From Methylocaldum sp. 14B (lineage in GTDB: Bacteria > Pseudomonadota > Gammaproteobacteria > Methylococcales > Methylococcaceae), in NCBI RefSeq assembly GCF_002005105.1, contig NZ_MSCV01000036.1, positions 1-64,000 on the forward strand: DNA of 64,000 nucleotides. The letters are read 5' to 3'. The first letter of the stretch is position 1, and every line of letters starts with the position of its first letter. The notes under the pieces were generated by a model. It worked only from the letters and a program-made list of their open reading frames with translations, made no database searches and was not told the DNA's origin. The translations under genes were made by a program, and so were the position numbers. This document shows, piece after piece, positions 1 to 9,433 of the stretch.

Positions 1-266
1 CCGGCATCCGAGATAAGGGCAATGGACTCGCCCCGCTGCAAGCGTTCGACCAGCCGCAGCGAAGCGACATCCTCGTTATGCTCGTGGAATGCCGCGGTCG
101 GCGTGGAAATCCCGTAGTGGTCCAGAAGCGGCCGGCTATGCCGGGTGTCTTCGCAAGCGATGAGATCGACTTGCTGCAGAACGTCGATGGCGCGGAACGT
201 AATATCCCTTAGATTGCCGATGGGCGTCGCTACTAGGTATAGTATGCCGGGTTCTGTTTGCCTCAC
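1..266 (-). CDS. rsmI: 16S rRNA (cytidine-1402-2'-O)-methyltransferase RsmI, N-terminal part
   Basis: The reverse strand encodes the start of a tetrapyrrole-methylase-fold protein. Visible are the GILYLVATPIGNL strand, followed by DITFRA, ACEDTR and HEHNE, all characteristic of RsmI, which 2'-O-methylates C1402 of 16S rRNA with SAM. The gene leaves the window at its C-terminal side, so only about 88 codons are present. The likely start is GTG at 266, with TTG at 272 as alternative; no ATG fits. It is divergent from lpoA, the usual gammaproteobacterial arrangement, and the two promoters must lie in the roughly 40 bp between them. Confidence 0.92.
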   Translation of the reverse strand, partial: MRQTEPGILYLVATPIGNLRDITFRAIDVLQQVDLIACEDTRHSRPLLDHYGISTPTAAFHEHNEDVASLRLVERLQRGESIALISDA

Positions 267-303
267 TATCAAACTCCTCGCTTTCTCGAACGGAATCCCG
301 CCT

Positions 304-2199
304 ATGTCTCTATTGATCCGCCTCTGTCTCGCTCTCCTCATACTGATGGCAGCCGCTTGCGCCCGCGACACCACCAGACGCGGAGCCATGAATGCGCGCG
401 CCGCGCAGGCCGAAAGCCTGCTCCAGAGCGGCGACTATGCAGGAGCGATGAGATTATTTCAGCAGCTCGCGGAAACGTCGGGCGATCCCGATTACTACCG
501 GCTTCGAGCCGCCGATTCGGCTCTCCGGGCGGGCGATGGAAGAACGGCGAAACGGCTGGCCGATGCCGTCGCTCCCGACGAACTGGAGACCGTGGACCGG
601 TACGATTACACGCTTCTGCAAAGCAGGCTGGATCTCAACGTGGGCCGAGCACGGGAGGCCTTGGCCAAGCTCGATAGCCTGCCCTCAGGCCGGCTGGAGC
701 CGTCGCAAAAGGTGCATTATCACACACTGCGCGCCTCGGCTTATAACCAACTGGGCAACATGCTGGAAAGCGCCAGGGAGCGTGTCAGGCTCGGCCAACT
801 TCTCACGCGTCCCGACGCTGTGCAGAAAAATAATGAGGCCATTTATGACGCGCTGAACCGGATTCCCGAAAAAGTCCTGACCGCCATGCAACCTCCCCCG
901 CCCGATATATTGGGCGGCTGGATGAATTTGACCCAGATCGTCAAGTCCACGCCTCCGGCCGGATTGAACACGGAATTGGCCAAGTGGCGGATTCGCTTTC
1001 CCGGACATCCCGCCGACGGGGCATTCCTGCAAGGGCTATTGAGCCAGCGTCAAAGCCCGCCTCCGGGCCTGGCTCAAACGGGAACGACACCGCCTACGGC
1101 AGCCGCGCCCGGCTCCGGAGCGTTCATTGGCGTAATGCTGCCTCTGTCAGGTTCCTATGCTCCCGCTGCCCAGGCCCTGCGCACGGGCATGCTTGCCGCC
1201 TACTATGCGGATACCAATACCGCAAAGCCGCCTTTGCGGTTCGTCGACACCCAGTCGGGAGACATCTATCAGCTCTACCGGAAATTCGCCGATGGAGGCG
1301 CGAAAGTGATCGTCGGCCCCTTGATCAAGGACGACGTGGCCGTCTTGGCCAAAGCTGGGGATTTGCCCGTCCCCGTCCTAGGACTCAACCAAACGCCGGA
1401 GGTCAGCAATGACCGGGTCTATCAGTTCGGCCTCACCCCGGAGCACGAGGTCGAGCAAGCAGCCGGGAGCGCCTGGTTCGACGGTCGTCAGAGTGCACTG
1501 GTGCTGGCGCCGGCGAATCAGTTCGGCCAGCGCATGATCAAGCACTTTGCGGCCTATTGGAACCAGCTCGGGGGGAACATTCGTGCGATCAAGACCTATC
1601 CGTATCACGGCGAGGATTTCACCGCCTCGGTAAAAGAACTGATTTCCGCGGCACCTTCTGCCACGCATGCCCAGCTTTCCTTCCCGACCGTTCCGTCGGT
1701 CACCAAACAAGGCGCGGATTTCATCTTTCTCATCAGCGACGCCCGCGATGCTCATCTGATTCTGCCTCAAATCGCCTTTCACAATGGCGAGCATCTCCCG
1801 GTCTACGCTACCTCTCACGTGTACGGCGGCAGGGCCGACTCGGAAGCCGATCGAGATTTGAACGGACTGATTTTCTGCGACATTCCGTGGTTACTCGATC
1901 CGGCCGAAAGTGGTCCACTGTCCCATCAAGCGCTGAGCAAGCAGATTCAACAAACGCCGTCGGATTACGTGAGACTTGTCGCGCTGGGGATCGATGCTTA
2001 CCGTTTGCTTCCGGAACTCGAACGATTCAAGACAGAACCGCAGTTTCGGTACACCGGCGCGACCGGCACGCTCTCGCTGGGCACCGGCAACCGCATTCAG
2101 CGCCAGCTCCATTGCGCCCAATTTGAAGACGGAGTTCCGCAACCACGGGGAATCGCACCGCTTCTGAAACCGGGCGATAGTGCTCCGGGGCTCCGGTAA
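304..2199 (+). CDS. lpoA: Penicillin-binding protein activator LpoA (LppC family lipoprotein)
   Basis: A 631-residue outer-membrane lipoprotein expected to activate the bifunctional penicillin-binding protein PBP1A from the periplasm. From the ATG at 304 there is a hydrophobic signal peptide with a lipobox ending in AAAC (Cys19). This start is preferred over an upstream in-frame start at 145 that would place the signal peptide inside the protein. Residues about 25-230 are Ala/Leu-rich helical repeats of TPR type. From about residue 270 a type I periplasmic-binding-protein-like LppC domain begins (GAFIGVMLPLSGSYAPAAQ). It sits between rsmI (divergent) and yraN, as in most gammaproteobacteria. 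A Pro/Gly/Thr-rich linker separates the two halves. Confidence 0.93.
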   Translation: MSLLIRLCLALLILMAAACARDTTRRGAMNARAAQAESLLQSGDYAGAMRLFQQLAETSGDPDYYRLRAADSALRAGDGRTAKRLADAVAPDELETVDRYDYTLLQSRLDLNVGRAREALAKLDSLPSGRLEPSQKVHYHTLRASAYNQLGNMLESARERVRLGQLLTRPDAVQKNNEAIYDALNRIPEKVLTAMQPPPPDILGGWMNLTQIVKSTPPAGLNTELAKWRIRFPGHPADGAFLQGLLSQRQSPPPGLAQTGTTPPTAAAPGSGAFIGVMLPLSGSYAPAAQALRTGMLAAYYADTNTAKPPLRFVDTQSGDIYQLYRKFADGGAKVIVGPLIKDDVAVLAKAGDLPVPVLGLNQTPEVSNDRVYQFGLTPEHEVEQAAGSAWFDGRQSALVLAPANQFGQRMIKHFAAYWNQLGGNIRAIKTYPYHGEDFTASVKELISAAPSATHAQLSFPTVPSVTKQGADFIFLISDARDAHLILPQIAFHNGEHLPVYATSHVYGGRADSEADRDLNGLIFCDIPWLLDPAESGPLSHQALSKQIQQTPSDYVRLVALGIDAYRLLPELERFKTEPQFRYTGATGTLSLGTGNRIQRQLHCAQFEDGVPQPRGIAPLLKPGDSAPGLR

Positions 2200-2209
2200 A
2201 GGCGCTGAA

Positions 2210-2572
2210 ATGACCACCCTTGGCCAGGCCAAAGGGCGTATCGCCGAGGAAGAAGCGCTGACTTTTTTGCAGACCCATGGCCTGCGGCTGATAGAGCGCA
2301 ATTACCGCTGCCGATACGGTGAAATCGATCTGATTATGGAAGACGGGTGCGCCATCGTGTTTGTGGAGGTCCGCTATAGGGGAAGTATCCAGTTCGGCGG
2401 TGCACTGGAGAGCGTGGATCGGCGCAAGCAAGCAAAGCTGTTGGCAAGCGCCGCCCACTTTCTTCGGGAAAAGCGGATGGATCGGCCGGCTCGTTTCGAT
2501 GTGGCGGCGCTGGCCCCCGCAAACGGCGGGCTTGCTGTAAAATGGGTGAAAGATGCTTTTCAGGCGACTTAG
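2210..2572 (+). CDS. YraN/UPF0102 family endonuclease-fold protein
   Basis: A 120-residue protein of the YraN (UPF0102) family, which has a restriction-endonuclease-like fold; the cellular role is unsettled. The signature RYGEIDLI followed by VFVEVRYR (about residues 38-62) carries the acidic residues of the PD-(D/E)xK-type core. The ATG at 2210 gives the usual start (MTTLGQAKGRIAEEEA) shortly after the lpoA stop, so it is probably co-transcribed with lpoA and the SIS gene downstream. Its stop codon lies at the edge of an 18-bp perfect inverted repeat. Confidence 0.9.
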   Translation: MTTLGQAKGRIAEEEALTFLQTHGLRLIERNYRCRYGEIDLIMEDGCAIVFVEVRYRGSIQFGGALESVDRRKQAKLLASAAHFLREKRMDRPARFDVAALAPANGGLAVKWVKDAFQAT

Positions 2573-2640
2573 AGCCTATCCCAGTAGGCCGTTCGCCCTG
2601 AGCTTGTCGAAGGGTTTCTTGAGCCTACTGGGATAGGCTC
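2572..2640. repeat. Palindromic element with 18-bp perfect arms around an interspersed-type core
   Basis: The arms at 2572-2589 and 2623-2640 are perfect inverted copies (gagcctatcccagtaggc). Between them is gttcgccctgagcttgtcg plus aaggg, itself a small palindrome that I recognise as a widely dispersed bacterial repeat core. The element sits directly on the yraN stop and could fold into a strong hairpin acting as transcription attenuator between yraN and the SIS gene. It has no T-run, so a classical terminator is not supported. Confidence 0.8.
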
Positions 2641-2679
2641 TTAACCGATTTTAAGGTTTTCGCTACGCAACCTTGATAG

Positions 2680-3273
<594 letters not shown>

Positions 3274-3277
3274 TTTC

Positions 3278-4666
3278 TTGGCTTTACCCAGCGCCTTTTT
3301 GAACCGGTTGGCGCAAATTTTCCCACCCGGCTCGCTTTACACGGACCCCGCCGATTGCTGGGCTTACGGCTACGACAACAGCCGCCGTCAAGCTCTGGCG
3401 GAAGCGGTCGTTTTCCCGACCAGCCACACCCAGACGGTCGAACTGGCCCGCTTGTGCAACGAGCATCGGGTGCCTTTGACCGCGCGCGGCCGCGGCACCG
3501 GCACGACCGGCGCGACAGTGCCTTTACGGGGTGGAGTTGTGGCTTCGTTCGAGCGGATGAACCAGATTGTGGAATTCTCGCCGGGCAACCGCTACATCGT
3601 CGTCGAACCGGGCCTGACCAATCAGGCGCTACAGGACTTTCTCAAACCGCACGGCTTCTTCTGGCCGCCCGACCCGACCAGCGCCGCCTTTTGCAGTGTA
3701 GGCGGGAATCTCGCCTACAACTCCGCCGGCCCACGCGCGGTGAAATACGGCACTCCCCGCGAAAACACCCTCGCCTTGCGAGCTGTGACCGGTTTGGGGA
3801 CGGAGATCCGTACCGGCGTCTTCACCACCAAGGGCGTCGTCGGGTACGATCTGACCCGGCTGCTATTGGGCTCGGAGGGAACGCTTGCGCTGATTACCGA
3901 GGCGACGCTCAAGCTGACGCCGTTGCCCGAAGCCAAACGCACCATGCGGGCGATCTATGCCGATTTGGACCATGCTACGGAAGCCATCACCCGAATCATG
4001 GCTCAACCTGCGGTTCCTTGCGCCCTCGAATTCATCGATGGAAACGCAATCGAACTGATTCGCCGTTACTCTCGCGCCGACTTGCCGGAGCGCGCCGGTG
4101 CTTTACTAATGGTCGAAGTGGACGGATTTGCCGAGGGAATGGCGGTACAGATCGAGAGCGTGCGGCGCGCTGCTCAAAACGAGGGGCTTCTGGAGTTTCG
4201 CGTTGCGGCGACCGCCGATGAAGTCGAAGCCTTATGGCAAACGCGCAAGGCACTGTCGCCGGCGCTGCGGAAGGTCGCGCCGAAGAAAATCAACGAAGAC
4301 GTGGTAGTGCCCGTCACCGAGTTGCCTTTGCTGATCGCCGGACTAAACGAGCTGTCGCAGCGGTATGACTTGGCGATCGTCAACTTCGGCCATGCGGGAA
4401 ACGGGAATATTCACGTCAACCTGCTGTTCGATCCCGCCAAACCCGGCGAAACCGAAAAGGCTCACGAGTGCCTGGGGGAGATTTTTTCGCTGGTGCTACG
4501 GCTGCGCGGTACCTTGTCCGGGGAGCACGGCGTCGGCCTCGAAAAGCGGGATTACGTTGACCGGGAAATCGACGCCGGCGCCCTGGAATTGATGCGCGCC
4601 GTCAAACGTCAGTTTGATCCGAACGGCATTTTGAATCCCGACAAAACCTTGCCTTTGGCCGACTGA
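3278..4666 (+). CDS. FAD-binding oxidase, GlcD/D-lactate dehydrogenase family
   Basis: A 462-residue flavoprotein of the PCMH-type FAD/GlcD family that oxidises 2-hydroxy acids (glycolate, D-lactate or similar). Residues about 40-215 form the FAD domain, with GRGTGTTGATVP (about 69-80) and SVGGNLAYNSAGPRAVKYG as cofactor-binding segments. The C-terminal half carries NFGHAGNGNIHVN and LSGEHGVGLEKR, the conserved substrate-domain motifs. The start is TTG at 3278, four bases after the SIS stop, preceded by GGGGA at a suitable distance; no ATG lies nearby. No glcE/glcF partners are seen, so it is a stand-alone form. The substrate cannot be told from sequence. Confidence 0.88.
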   Translation: MALPSAFLNRLAQIFPPGSLYTDPADCWAYGYDNSRRQALAEAVVFPTSHTQTVELARLCNEHRVPLTARGRGTGTTGATVPLRGGVVASFERMNQIVEFSPGNRYIVVEPGLTNQALQDFLKPHGFFWPPDPTSAAFCSVGGNLAYNSAGPRAVKYGTPRENTLALRAVTGLGTEIRTGVFTTKGVVGYDLTRLLLGSEGTLALITEATLKLTPLPEAKRTMRAIYADLDHATEAITRIMAQPAVPCALEFIDGNAIELIRRYSRADLPERAGALLMVEVDGFAEGMAVQIESVRRAAQNEGLLEFRVAATADEVEALWQTRKALSPALRKVAPKKINEDVVVPVTELPLLIAGLNELSQRYDLAIVNFGHAGNGNIHVNLLFDPAKPGETEKAHECLGEIFSLVLRLRGTLSGEHGVGLEKRDYVDREIDAGALELMRAVKRQFDPNGILNPDKTLPLAD

Positions 4667-4676
4667 CTCGCAGAGC

Positions 4677-5507
4677 TCAGGCGGTAATCGAGATTCGCAT
4701 CGACAAATCGGTTGCTCGAACGTTCTTGGTCAGGGCACCGACCGAAATGTAATCCACCCCGGTCTCGGCGATCTGCCGGATGGTATCCAAGGTCACGTTG
4801 CCCGATACCTCGAGCTTGGCGCGGCTTGCGGTTTCGGTAACCGCTTCCCGCATCATCGCAATCGTGAAATTATCCAGAAGAATCCGCTCGGCGCCGGCCG
4901 CCAAGGCTTGCTGCAATTCATCGAGATTTTCCACTTCGACTTCGATCGGCACGTTAGCGCCCAAGGCTTTCGCGGCGTGCACGGCTTTTTCGATGGACCC
5001 GCAAGCCAGGATATGGTTTTCCTTGATCAAAATGCCGTCGTAGAGTCCCATCCGATGGTTATCACAGCCGCCGCAGCGGACGGCGTATTTCTGTGCCTTC
5101 CTGAGGCCGGGAATGGTCTTGCGAGTGTCGAGGACCTTCGCCTTGGTGCCGTCCACGGCTTTGGCATAAGCACGCGCCAAGGTCGCGGTGCCCGACAGAG
5201 TCTGTAGAAGATTGAGCGCCGAGCGTTCGCCGGTCAGGAGCGCTCGGGCGGGGCCTTGCATCGCGCACAGCTCGGCGCCCGCCTCGACTTGTTCGCCCTC
5301 CGTCACCAGCCAGTCGATTTGAACCGAACCGCCGAGCCGGGCGAAAACGGCGGCGAACCAGGCCTGCCCGCACAGCACCATGGACTCGCGGGTGATCACG
5401 CGCGCTCTCGCCGTTGCGTGCTTCGGAACAATCGAAGCGGTCAAGTCGCCTGAACCGACATCCTCTTCCAAGAAACGGTCGATTTCGCTTAAATCCAACG
5501 GATACAT
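4677..5507 (-). CDS. nadC: Nicotinate-nucleotide pyrophosphorylase (quinolinate phosphoribosyltransferase)
   Basis: A 276-residue NadC, converting quinolinate and PRPP to nicotinate mononucleotide, CO2 and PPi in NAD biosynthesis. Family landmarks are the EEDVGSGDLT N-terminus, the TRKTIPGLRKAQKYAV substrate loop, GGCDNHRMGLYDGILIKENH, and the C-terminal EVSGNV and DYISVGALTK strands. The ATG at 5507 follows a GGAAG ribosome site. The longer reading frame to 5549 would run into the upstream gene's spacing and has no good site. It is convergent with the GlcD-type gene, with only about 10 bp between stops and no obvious hairpin. Confidence 0.95.
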   Translation of the reverse strand: MYPLDLSEIDRFLEEDVGSGDLTASIVPKHATARARVITRESMVLCGQAWFAAVFARLGGSVQIDWLVTEGEQVEAGAELCAMQGPARALLTGERSALNLLQTLSGTATLARAYAKAVDGTKAKVLDTRKTIPGLRKAQKYAVRCGGCDNHRMGLYDGILIKENHILACGSIEKAVHAAKALGANVPIEVEVENLDELQQALAAGAERILLDNFTIAMMREAVTETASRAKLEVSGNVTLDTIRQIAETGVDYISVGALTKNVRATDLSMRISITA

Positions 5508-5529
5508 CGTCACTTCCACCGCGTCGCGG

Positions 5530-5907
5530 TTATCGCCACAAGCCCTCACGCTTCAGCGCTTCGCGCAAGCGCTCGACCCGCCGGCGGTTGACGCCCAAAT
5601 CCCAATAGCCGACCCGCGACGCGGAGCGAACGTGCATGAGGTGCTCCTCCGGAATAAGCTGGAATTCCACGTCGTCCACGAATCGGAAAAGACGGCTCGT
5701 GGCCTCGGCGCGGAGATACCATCGCTCGTTGTCCTCCTCGACAACCCGGGTGCGGGGTTCCGCCCCCAATACGCGCTTCAGGGCCGCCCAAGCTTCGTCA
5801 GGCGCTATGTCCACGCGAAAGGGACTCGCGTAATGATCCTGATCCCGAGAGAGACTGGACACACAATTGGGACTATCCGGACAATCTGAAATTCTCGACG
5901 AAGCCAT
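5530..5907 (-). CDS. DUF1499 family protein
   Basis: A 125-residue protein of the DUF1499 family, function unknown. The signature CPDSPNCVSS lies near the N-terminus, followed by WAALKRVL and a C-terminal EFQLIPEEHLMHVRSASRVGYWDLGVNRRRVERLR block, typical of the family. The ATG at 5907 has a very strong AGGAGG site five bases upstream and is chosen over the ATG at 5979, which lacks a site and would overlap the pstS stop. If the longer form is made, its extra residues form a hydrophobic helix. It lies 22 bp upstream of nadC and is probably co-transcribed with it. Confidence 0.85.
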   Translation of the reverse strand: MASSRISDCPDSPNCVSSLSRDQDHYASPFRVDIAPDEAWAALKRVLGAEPRTRVVEEDNERWYLRAEATSRLFRFVDDVEFQLIPEEHLMHVRSASRVGYWDLGVNRRRVERLREALKREGLWR

Positions 5908-5956
5908 GGAACCTCCTCGACTCAGTGCTAACGCCGTCAAGGCGAACAGCACGACC

Positions 5957-7063
5957 TTAGCGAGCCACGCGCTGCGCATCCGGCAAGCTTCGGCTTGCGG
6001 CGACCGTGTCGATCGGTGCCGACATCGGCTTTCGCTTCTTCACATCTGCTGCGTAGAGTTTACGTTCTTCCGCGGACATCGGGACCAATCCCAGCTGAGC
6101 AAGATAGCCTTTCTCGCCCCACGCTTTGTCATTCGTAAACTCGGCGAGATATTGTTGCAGCCCCTTCACTTTGCCGACATGATCCGCCTTGAAATAGAGG
6201 AACAAGGGTCTGGCGATGGGGTAACGGTTTGCCGCAATGCTCTCGACACTCGGGACGGCTCCGTCGATACGAGCGGCATTTAGCCGATCGGTATTGCCCG
6301 CATATTGTTTGTACGACACAAACCCCAACAGCCCGGGGTTCTTGGCCAACATGGCCGCTATCGCATTTCCGCTTTCTTCGATATAGGCGCCATCGCTGCG
6401 GGCGGTGAAGCAGACTTCCTTATACTTGGCCTTCTGCGTTTCCTTCCAAGCGGCAATGAAGGGAAAACTCTCGCACCCAGCCTTCGAGACGGCCTCTTCG
6501 AACAGTTCACGTATGCCGGAACCGATCGGCGGAGCGACGACTTCGATCTTCGTATCGGGCAGCGACGGATTGATGTCTTTCCAGGTCTTATAGGGATTCG
6601 GGACCAGCGTGTCGCAATTCTTGCATTTAGGATCAGGCACCTTTTTTCCTAAAGCCAAAAACAACTCTTTCCGGGTGATATCCAGCGCCGGCACCTTCTT
6701 GGAGTGCGCGAGCACTAGGCCGCTATATCCGATCTTTACCTCGACGATGTTCTTTATGCCGGATGCCTGACAGGCTTCGAATTCCGATTTTTTCATCGGC
6801 CTCGAAGCATTGACGATATCGGGAGATTCGCCGGTTTCGGGCTCGCAAAACAACTGAATTCCACCGCCGGTACTGTTCGACTCGACCCATGGCCGTTTGA
6901 TCTTGCCGGACTTGCTGATTCGGTCGGCCACTGCATCGGCAAACGGCCTAACAACATTCGAGCCGTTAATATGCACAAAGCCGCGCATTTCGGCAGCGGA
7001 TGCAGCCTGCATCATCAGAGGCGCTGCAAACAATGCAGCGAAAAAATTAACACGCTTATTCAC
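5957..7063 (-). CDS. PstS-like periplasmic substrate-binding protein
   Basis: A 368-residue secreted solute-binding protein of the PstS/PBP-like superfamily. It has a signal peptide (about residues 1-23, ending ASA), then HINGSNVVRPF, a serine-rich loop followed by STGGGIQLFC and SRPMK, resembling phosphate-binding loops of PstS. The C-terminal part has YPIARPLFLYFK, usual in this family. Cys pairs (KCKNCD) may form disulfides. No ABC permease or ATPase genes follow, so it is an orphan binding protein. With phoBR and a second PstS-like gene nearby, phosphate sensing or uptake is the likely job; the ligand is inferred. Confidence 0.8.
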   Translation of the reverse strand: MNKRVNFFAALFAAPLMMQAASAAEMRGFVHINGSNVVRPFADAVADRISKSGKIKRPWVESNSTGGGIQLFCEPETGESPDIVNASRPMKKSEFEACQASGIKNIVEVKIGYSGLVLAHSKKVPALDITRKELFLALGKKVPDPKCKNCDTLVPNPYKTWKDINPSLPDTKIEVVAPPIGSGIRELFEEAVSKAGCESFPFIAAWKETQKAKYKEVCFTARSDGAYIEESGNAIAAMLAKNPGLLGFVSYKQYAGNTDRLNAARIDGAVPSVESIAANRYPIARPLFLYFKADHVGKVKGLQQYLAEFTNDKAWGEKGYLAQLGLVPMSAEERKLYAADVKKRKPMSAPIDTVAASRSLPDAQRVAR

Positions 7064-7145
7064 AATTTACCTGCGGACGGGTTGCACGAGGAACGAACCA
7101 GCACAATAGCCTAGTTCCACGACATTTTAGTATTAAAACGAGCAG

Positions 7146-7175
7146 AAAAAACCCGCTCCGGGGAGCGGGTTTTTG
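7146..7175 (-). terminator. Rho-independent terminator downstream of the OmpA-family gene
   Basis: A GC-rich hairpin (acccgctcc / ggagcgggt) is flanked by A-runs on one side and T-runs on the other, so it can work in both directions. It lies about 50 bp past the stop of the OmpA-family gene and before the PstS-like gene on the same strand, separating their transcription. Confidence 0.85.
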
Positions 7176-7226
7176 ATTGACGGCGGTTGCTATCAGGCAA
7201 CCATGCCGCTTGATATTGCGGTGTAT

Positions 7227-8258
7227 TTATTCACCCATAAAGACCAGCTGAACGCGGCGGTTCTGCTCGCGACCGGCTTCCGTGCTGTTGTCGGCGATCG
7301 GATAGTCCTCGCCGTAACCTTTCGCATACAGTCGGTTCTTCAAGCCTGCGGACTTCAGGTAATCTGCCACCGATTGAGCACGGCGCTGCGAAAGCTTCAG
7401 ATTGTACTGAGAGCTTCCTTCGCTGCTGGCGTGTCCCTGGACTTCTATATCGCGCATTTCGTTTGAAGCAACGAGCTGCTCAACAACACCGTCCAGAATG
7501 CTTTTCGCGTTCTCGGTGAGCTCGTCCGAGTTATATTTGAAGTTGACGCCCTTAAGCTCGATTCTGATCGGACAGCCTTGGTCGTCGACTTTCGAGTCAG
7601 CCATGGTGCCGGGGCACTTGTCGTCGCAATCGTTCACGCCGTCACGGTCAGAGTCGCGGGCAGCACAATCGTCTGCGGGCGCGGGAGTAGGTTCTGCTTC
7701 TGCCACGGCTCTCGGTTTCTCGCCGAAGGGAACAACAAAGCCGAGATTGACGACCATGTCGTGGAAATCGTCTTCGTTCCGGTATACGCCGCCATTTCCT
7801 TCGTAGACGTAGCGATAACGGACATCGCCGCGGAGCAGGAAGTTGTCGTGCAACTCATAAGTCGCACCGACGCCAGCCTCGCCGATGAACGATGCGCCGC
7901 TTCTGCCGGCTGCGCTGGTATTCATGCCACCGGCGCCGATAACCGCATACGGCGAGAACACATCGCGCATGAAGTAATACTGCAGGTCCACGGTGCCGCC
8001 GGTAAGATCGCCGTTATAGCCCTTGCCATTCAGGTGTTGCCAAAAACCTCTGACCTCGGCATTGAAATATTCGTTGATGATCTTACCGATTCCCAAGCCA
8101 GCGCCCCAATCGTCTTTCGCATTACGGTCGCCGCCCGGATTGAAGTATGTGCCGAACGGGGCGACATACCACCGATCATCCATAAAATGCTCCTCGGCCT
8201 GCACTGCTGTCGCCGCGACGCTTGCTATGCCCAAAGCAATTAGAATTTTTTTCAACAT
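7227..8258 (-). CDS. OmpA-family outer membrane protein
   Basis: A 343-residue outer-membrane protein. It has a signal peptide (about 1-22, ending VQA), an N-terminal beta-barrel of about 160 residues rich in alternating aromatic strands and ending VVNLGFVVPFG, a Pro/Ala linker, a short calcium-binding thrombospondin-3-like segment (DSDRDGVNDCDDKCPGT), and a C-terminal OmpA peptidoglycan-binding domain (VQGHASSEGSSQYNLKLSQRRAQSV; GREQNRRVQL). The ATG at 8258 has an AGGGAG site six bases upstream; the ATG two codons earlier overlaps that site. It links the outer membrane to the wall and may act as a slow porin. Its own terminator follows. Confidence 0.92.
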   Translation of the reverse strand: MLKKILIALGIASVAATAVQAEEHFMDDRWYVAPFGTYFNPGGDRNAKDDWGAGLGIGKIINEYFNAEVRGFWQHLNGKGYNGDLTGGTVDLQYYFMRDVFSPYAVIGAGGMNTSAAGRSGASFIGEAGVGATYELHDNFLLRGDVRYRYVYEGNGGVYRNEDDFHDMVVNLGFVVPFGEKPRAVAEAEPTPAPADDCAARDSDRDGVNDCDDKCPGTMADSKVDDQGCPIRIELKGVNFKYNSDELTENAKSILDGVVEQLVASNEMRDIEVQGHASSEGSSQYNLKLSQRRAQSVADYLKSAGLKNRLYAKGYGEDYPIADNSTEAGREQNRRVQLVFMGE

Positions 8259-8386
8259 ATCCATCTCCCTGTAGTTGGAATACCAACAAGATTTGAAAAC
8301 TTACAACAGGCACAATCTTAGTCGCGGATCAGCCGCGGCGCAACTGAATTGAAGGAAAATGCTCAATTCAATAGTTCGGCCCAACC

Positions 8387-9433
8387 TCAGGGTTGCCCTG
8401 TGCCAATCAATTTCTGTTCCTTTTTTGCAACATCCGGGGTAACCGGGATGTATCCGTAGCGGCTGGCAATTTGCTGACCTTCCGCCGACAGCACAAATCG
8501 GACGAAGTCCGCTTGCACACCCGCTAGCGGTCTATTCGGGCTCTTATTGACATATATATGGAGAAACCGCGTCAGCGGGTAAGCACCGCTAACGGCATTG
8601 CGCTCGCTCGGCGCAACAAAAGGCATATTCGCGTCTACCGCCAGCGGTACTGGCTTCACGGATACAGTTGTCGAGTCGCCTCGGCCGTAACCGATGGCAT
8701 TCAAGGATTCACTCACGGCACCGGCGACCGATCCGGAATCGGGCCGCACCTGAACGAATTCACCCAGTGCGCCTCCGCACAGGACTTGCTCGCTAAAATA
8801 ATCGTACACATCGTCGGCGGATCCGATCGCAAATACCTGTAACGGCCGGGTTCGCCATTCCCCGATCAAGCCCAACGCTCCCCAGGTCGCCAGGTACTGA
8901 GCACCTCGACACATCGGCGAACGCGAGAAAACTGAGCCGGCCTGGGCCAGCGTCATGCCTCGGATCGGATTATCCCGGTGTACGAAAATCGTTACCGCAT
9001 CGAGAGCGACTCGAATCGGGGTTGGCTTGTAACCGAGTTTTCGCGAAAAACCATCGATTGCCTCGCGGTTCAGCCGATAGCCGACGTAAATCGCATCGCC
9101 GCGCGCCTCGTCGAATGCGCCCGGTGAAGCGAGCGAGCGGGCCGGGCGCAAGCGAAGCGTAGCCCCGGCATGATCTCGCTGAAACGCGCTGGTCCAATCC
9201 CGGATCAGCCTGCCGAGGTCACTCGCCCCGAGCTCGTCGCTGCCGGCATCCCCGCTGATGGTCTCCGCCCCTTCGGATGATCCGTAGACGGCACCGGCGC
9301 CTCCAGCCAAAAGCACCGCAGCGAGAAAGAGGTGAATTCCCTGCCGTATCAAACCCGAAAACCGACGGCTCGGCTGCCCACGCGAGCCGAGACGGACGGA
9401 ACCGGCAACTCGTCTATCCGCTCTGGATATCAC
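8387..9433 (-). CDS. PstS-like substrate-binding protein coupled to PhoR
   Basis: A 348-residue secreted protein of the phosphate-binding PstS superfamily. After a long basic N-terminus there is a hydrophobic export segment (about 32-50), then a binding domain with AIYVGYRLNREAIDGF, DAVTIFVHRDNPIRGMTL, YGRGDS and YPLTRFLHIYVNK. The C-terminus FVRFVLSAEGQQIASRYGYIPV is typical of PstS and its relatives. It starts with GTG at 9433, overlapping the phoR stop (GTGA), so translation is coupled to the sensor kinase. This suggests a role in phosphate sensing together with PhoR, or a scavenging protein in the same operon. Confidence 0.85.
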   Translation of the reverse strand: MISRADRRVAGSVRLGSRGQPSRRFSGLIRQGIHLFLAAVLLAGGAGAVYGSSEGAETISGDAGSDELGASDLGRLIRDWTSAFQRDHAGATLRLRPARSLASPGAFDEARGDAIYVGYRLNREAIDGFSRKLGYKPTPIRVALDAVTIFVHRDNPIRGMTLAQAGSVFSRSPMCRGAQYLATWGALGLIGEWRTRPLQVFAIGSADDVYDYFSEQVLCGGALGEFVQVRPDSGSVAGAVSESLNAIGYGRGDSTTVSVKPVPLAVDANMPFVAPSERNAVSGAYPLTRFLHIYVNKSPNRPLAGVQADFVRFVLSAEGQQIASRYGYIPVTPDVAKKEQKLIGTGQP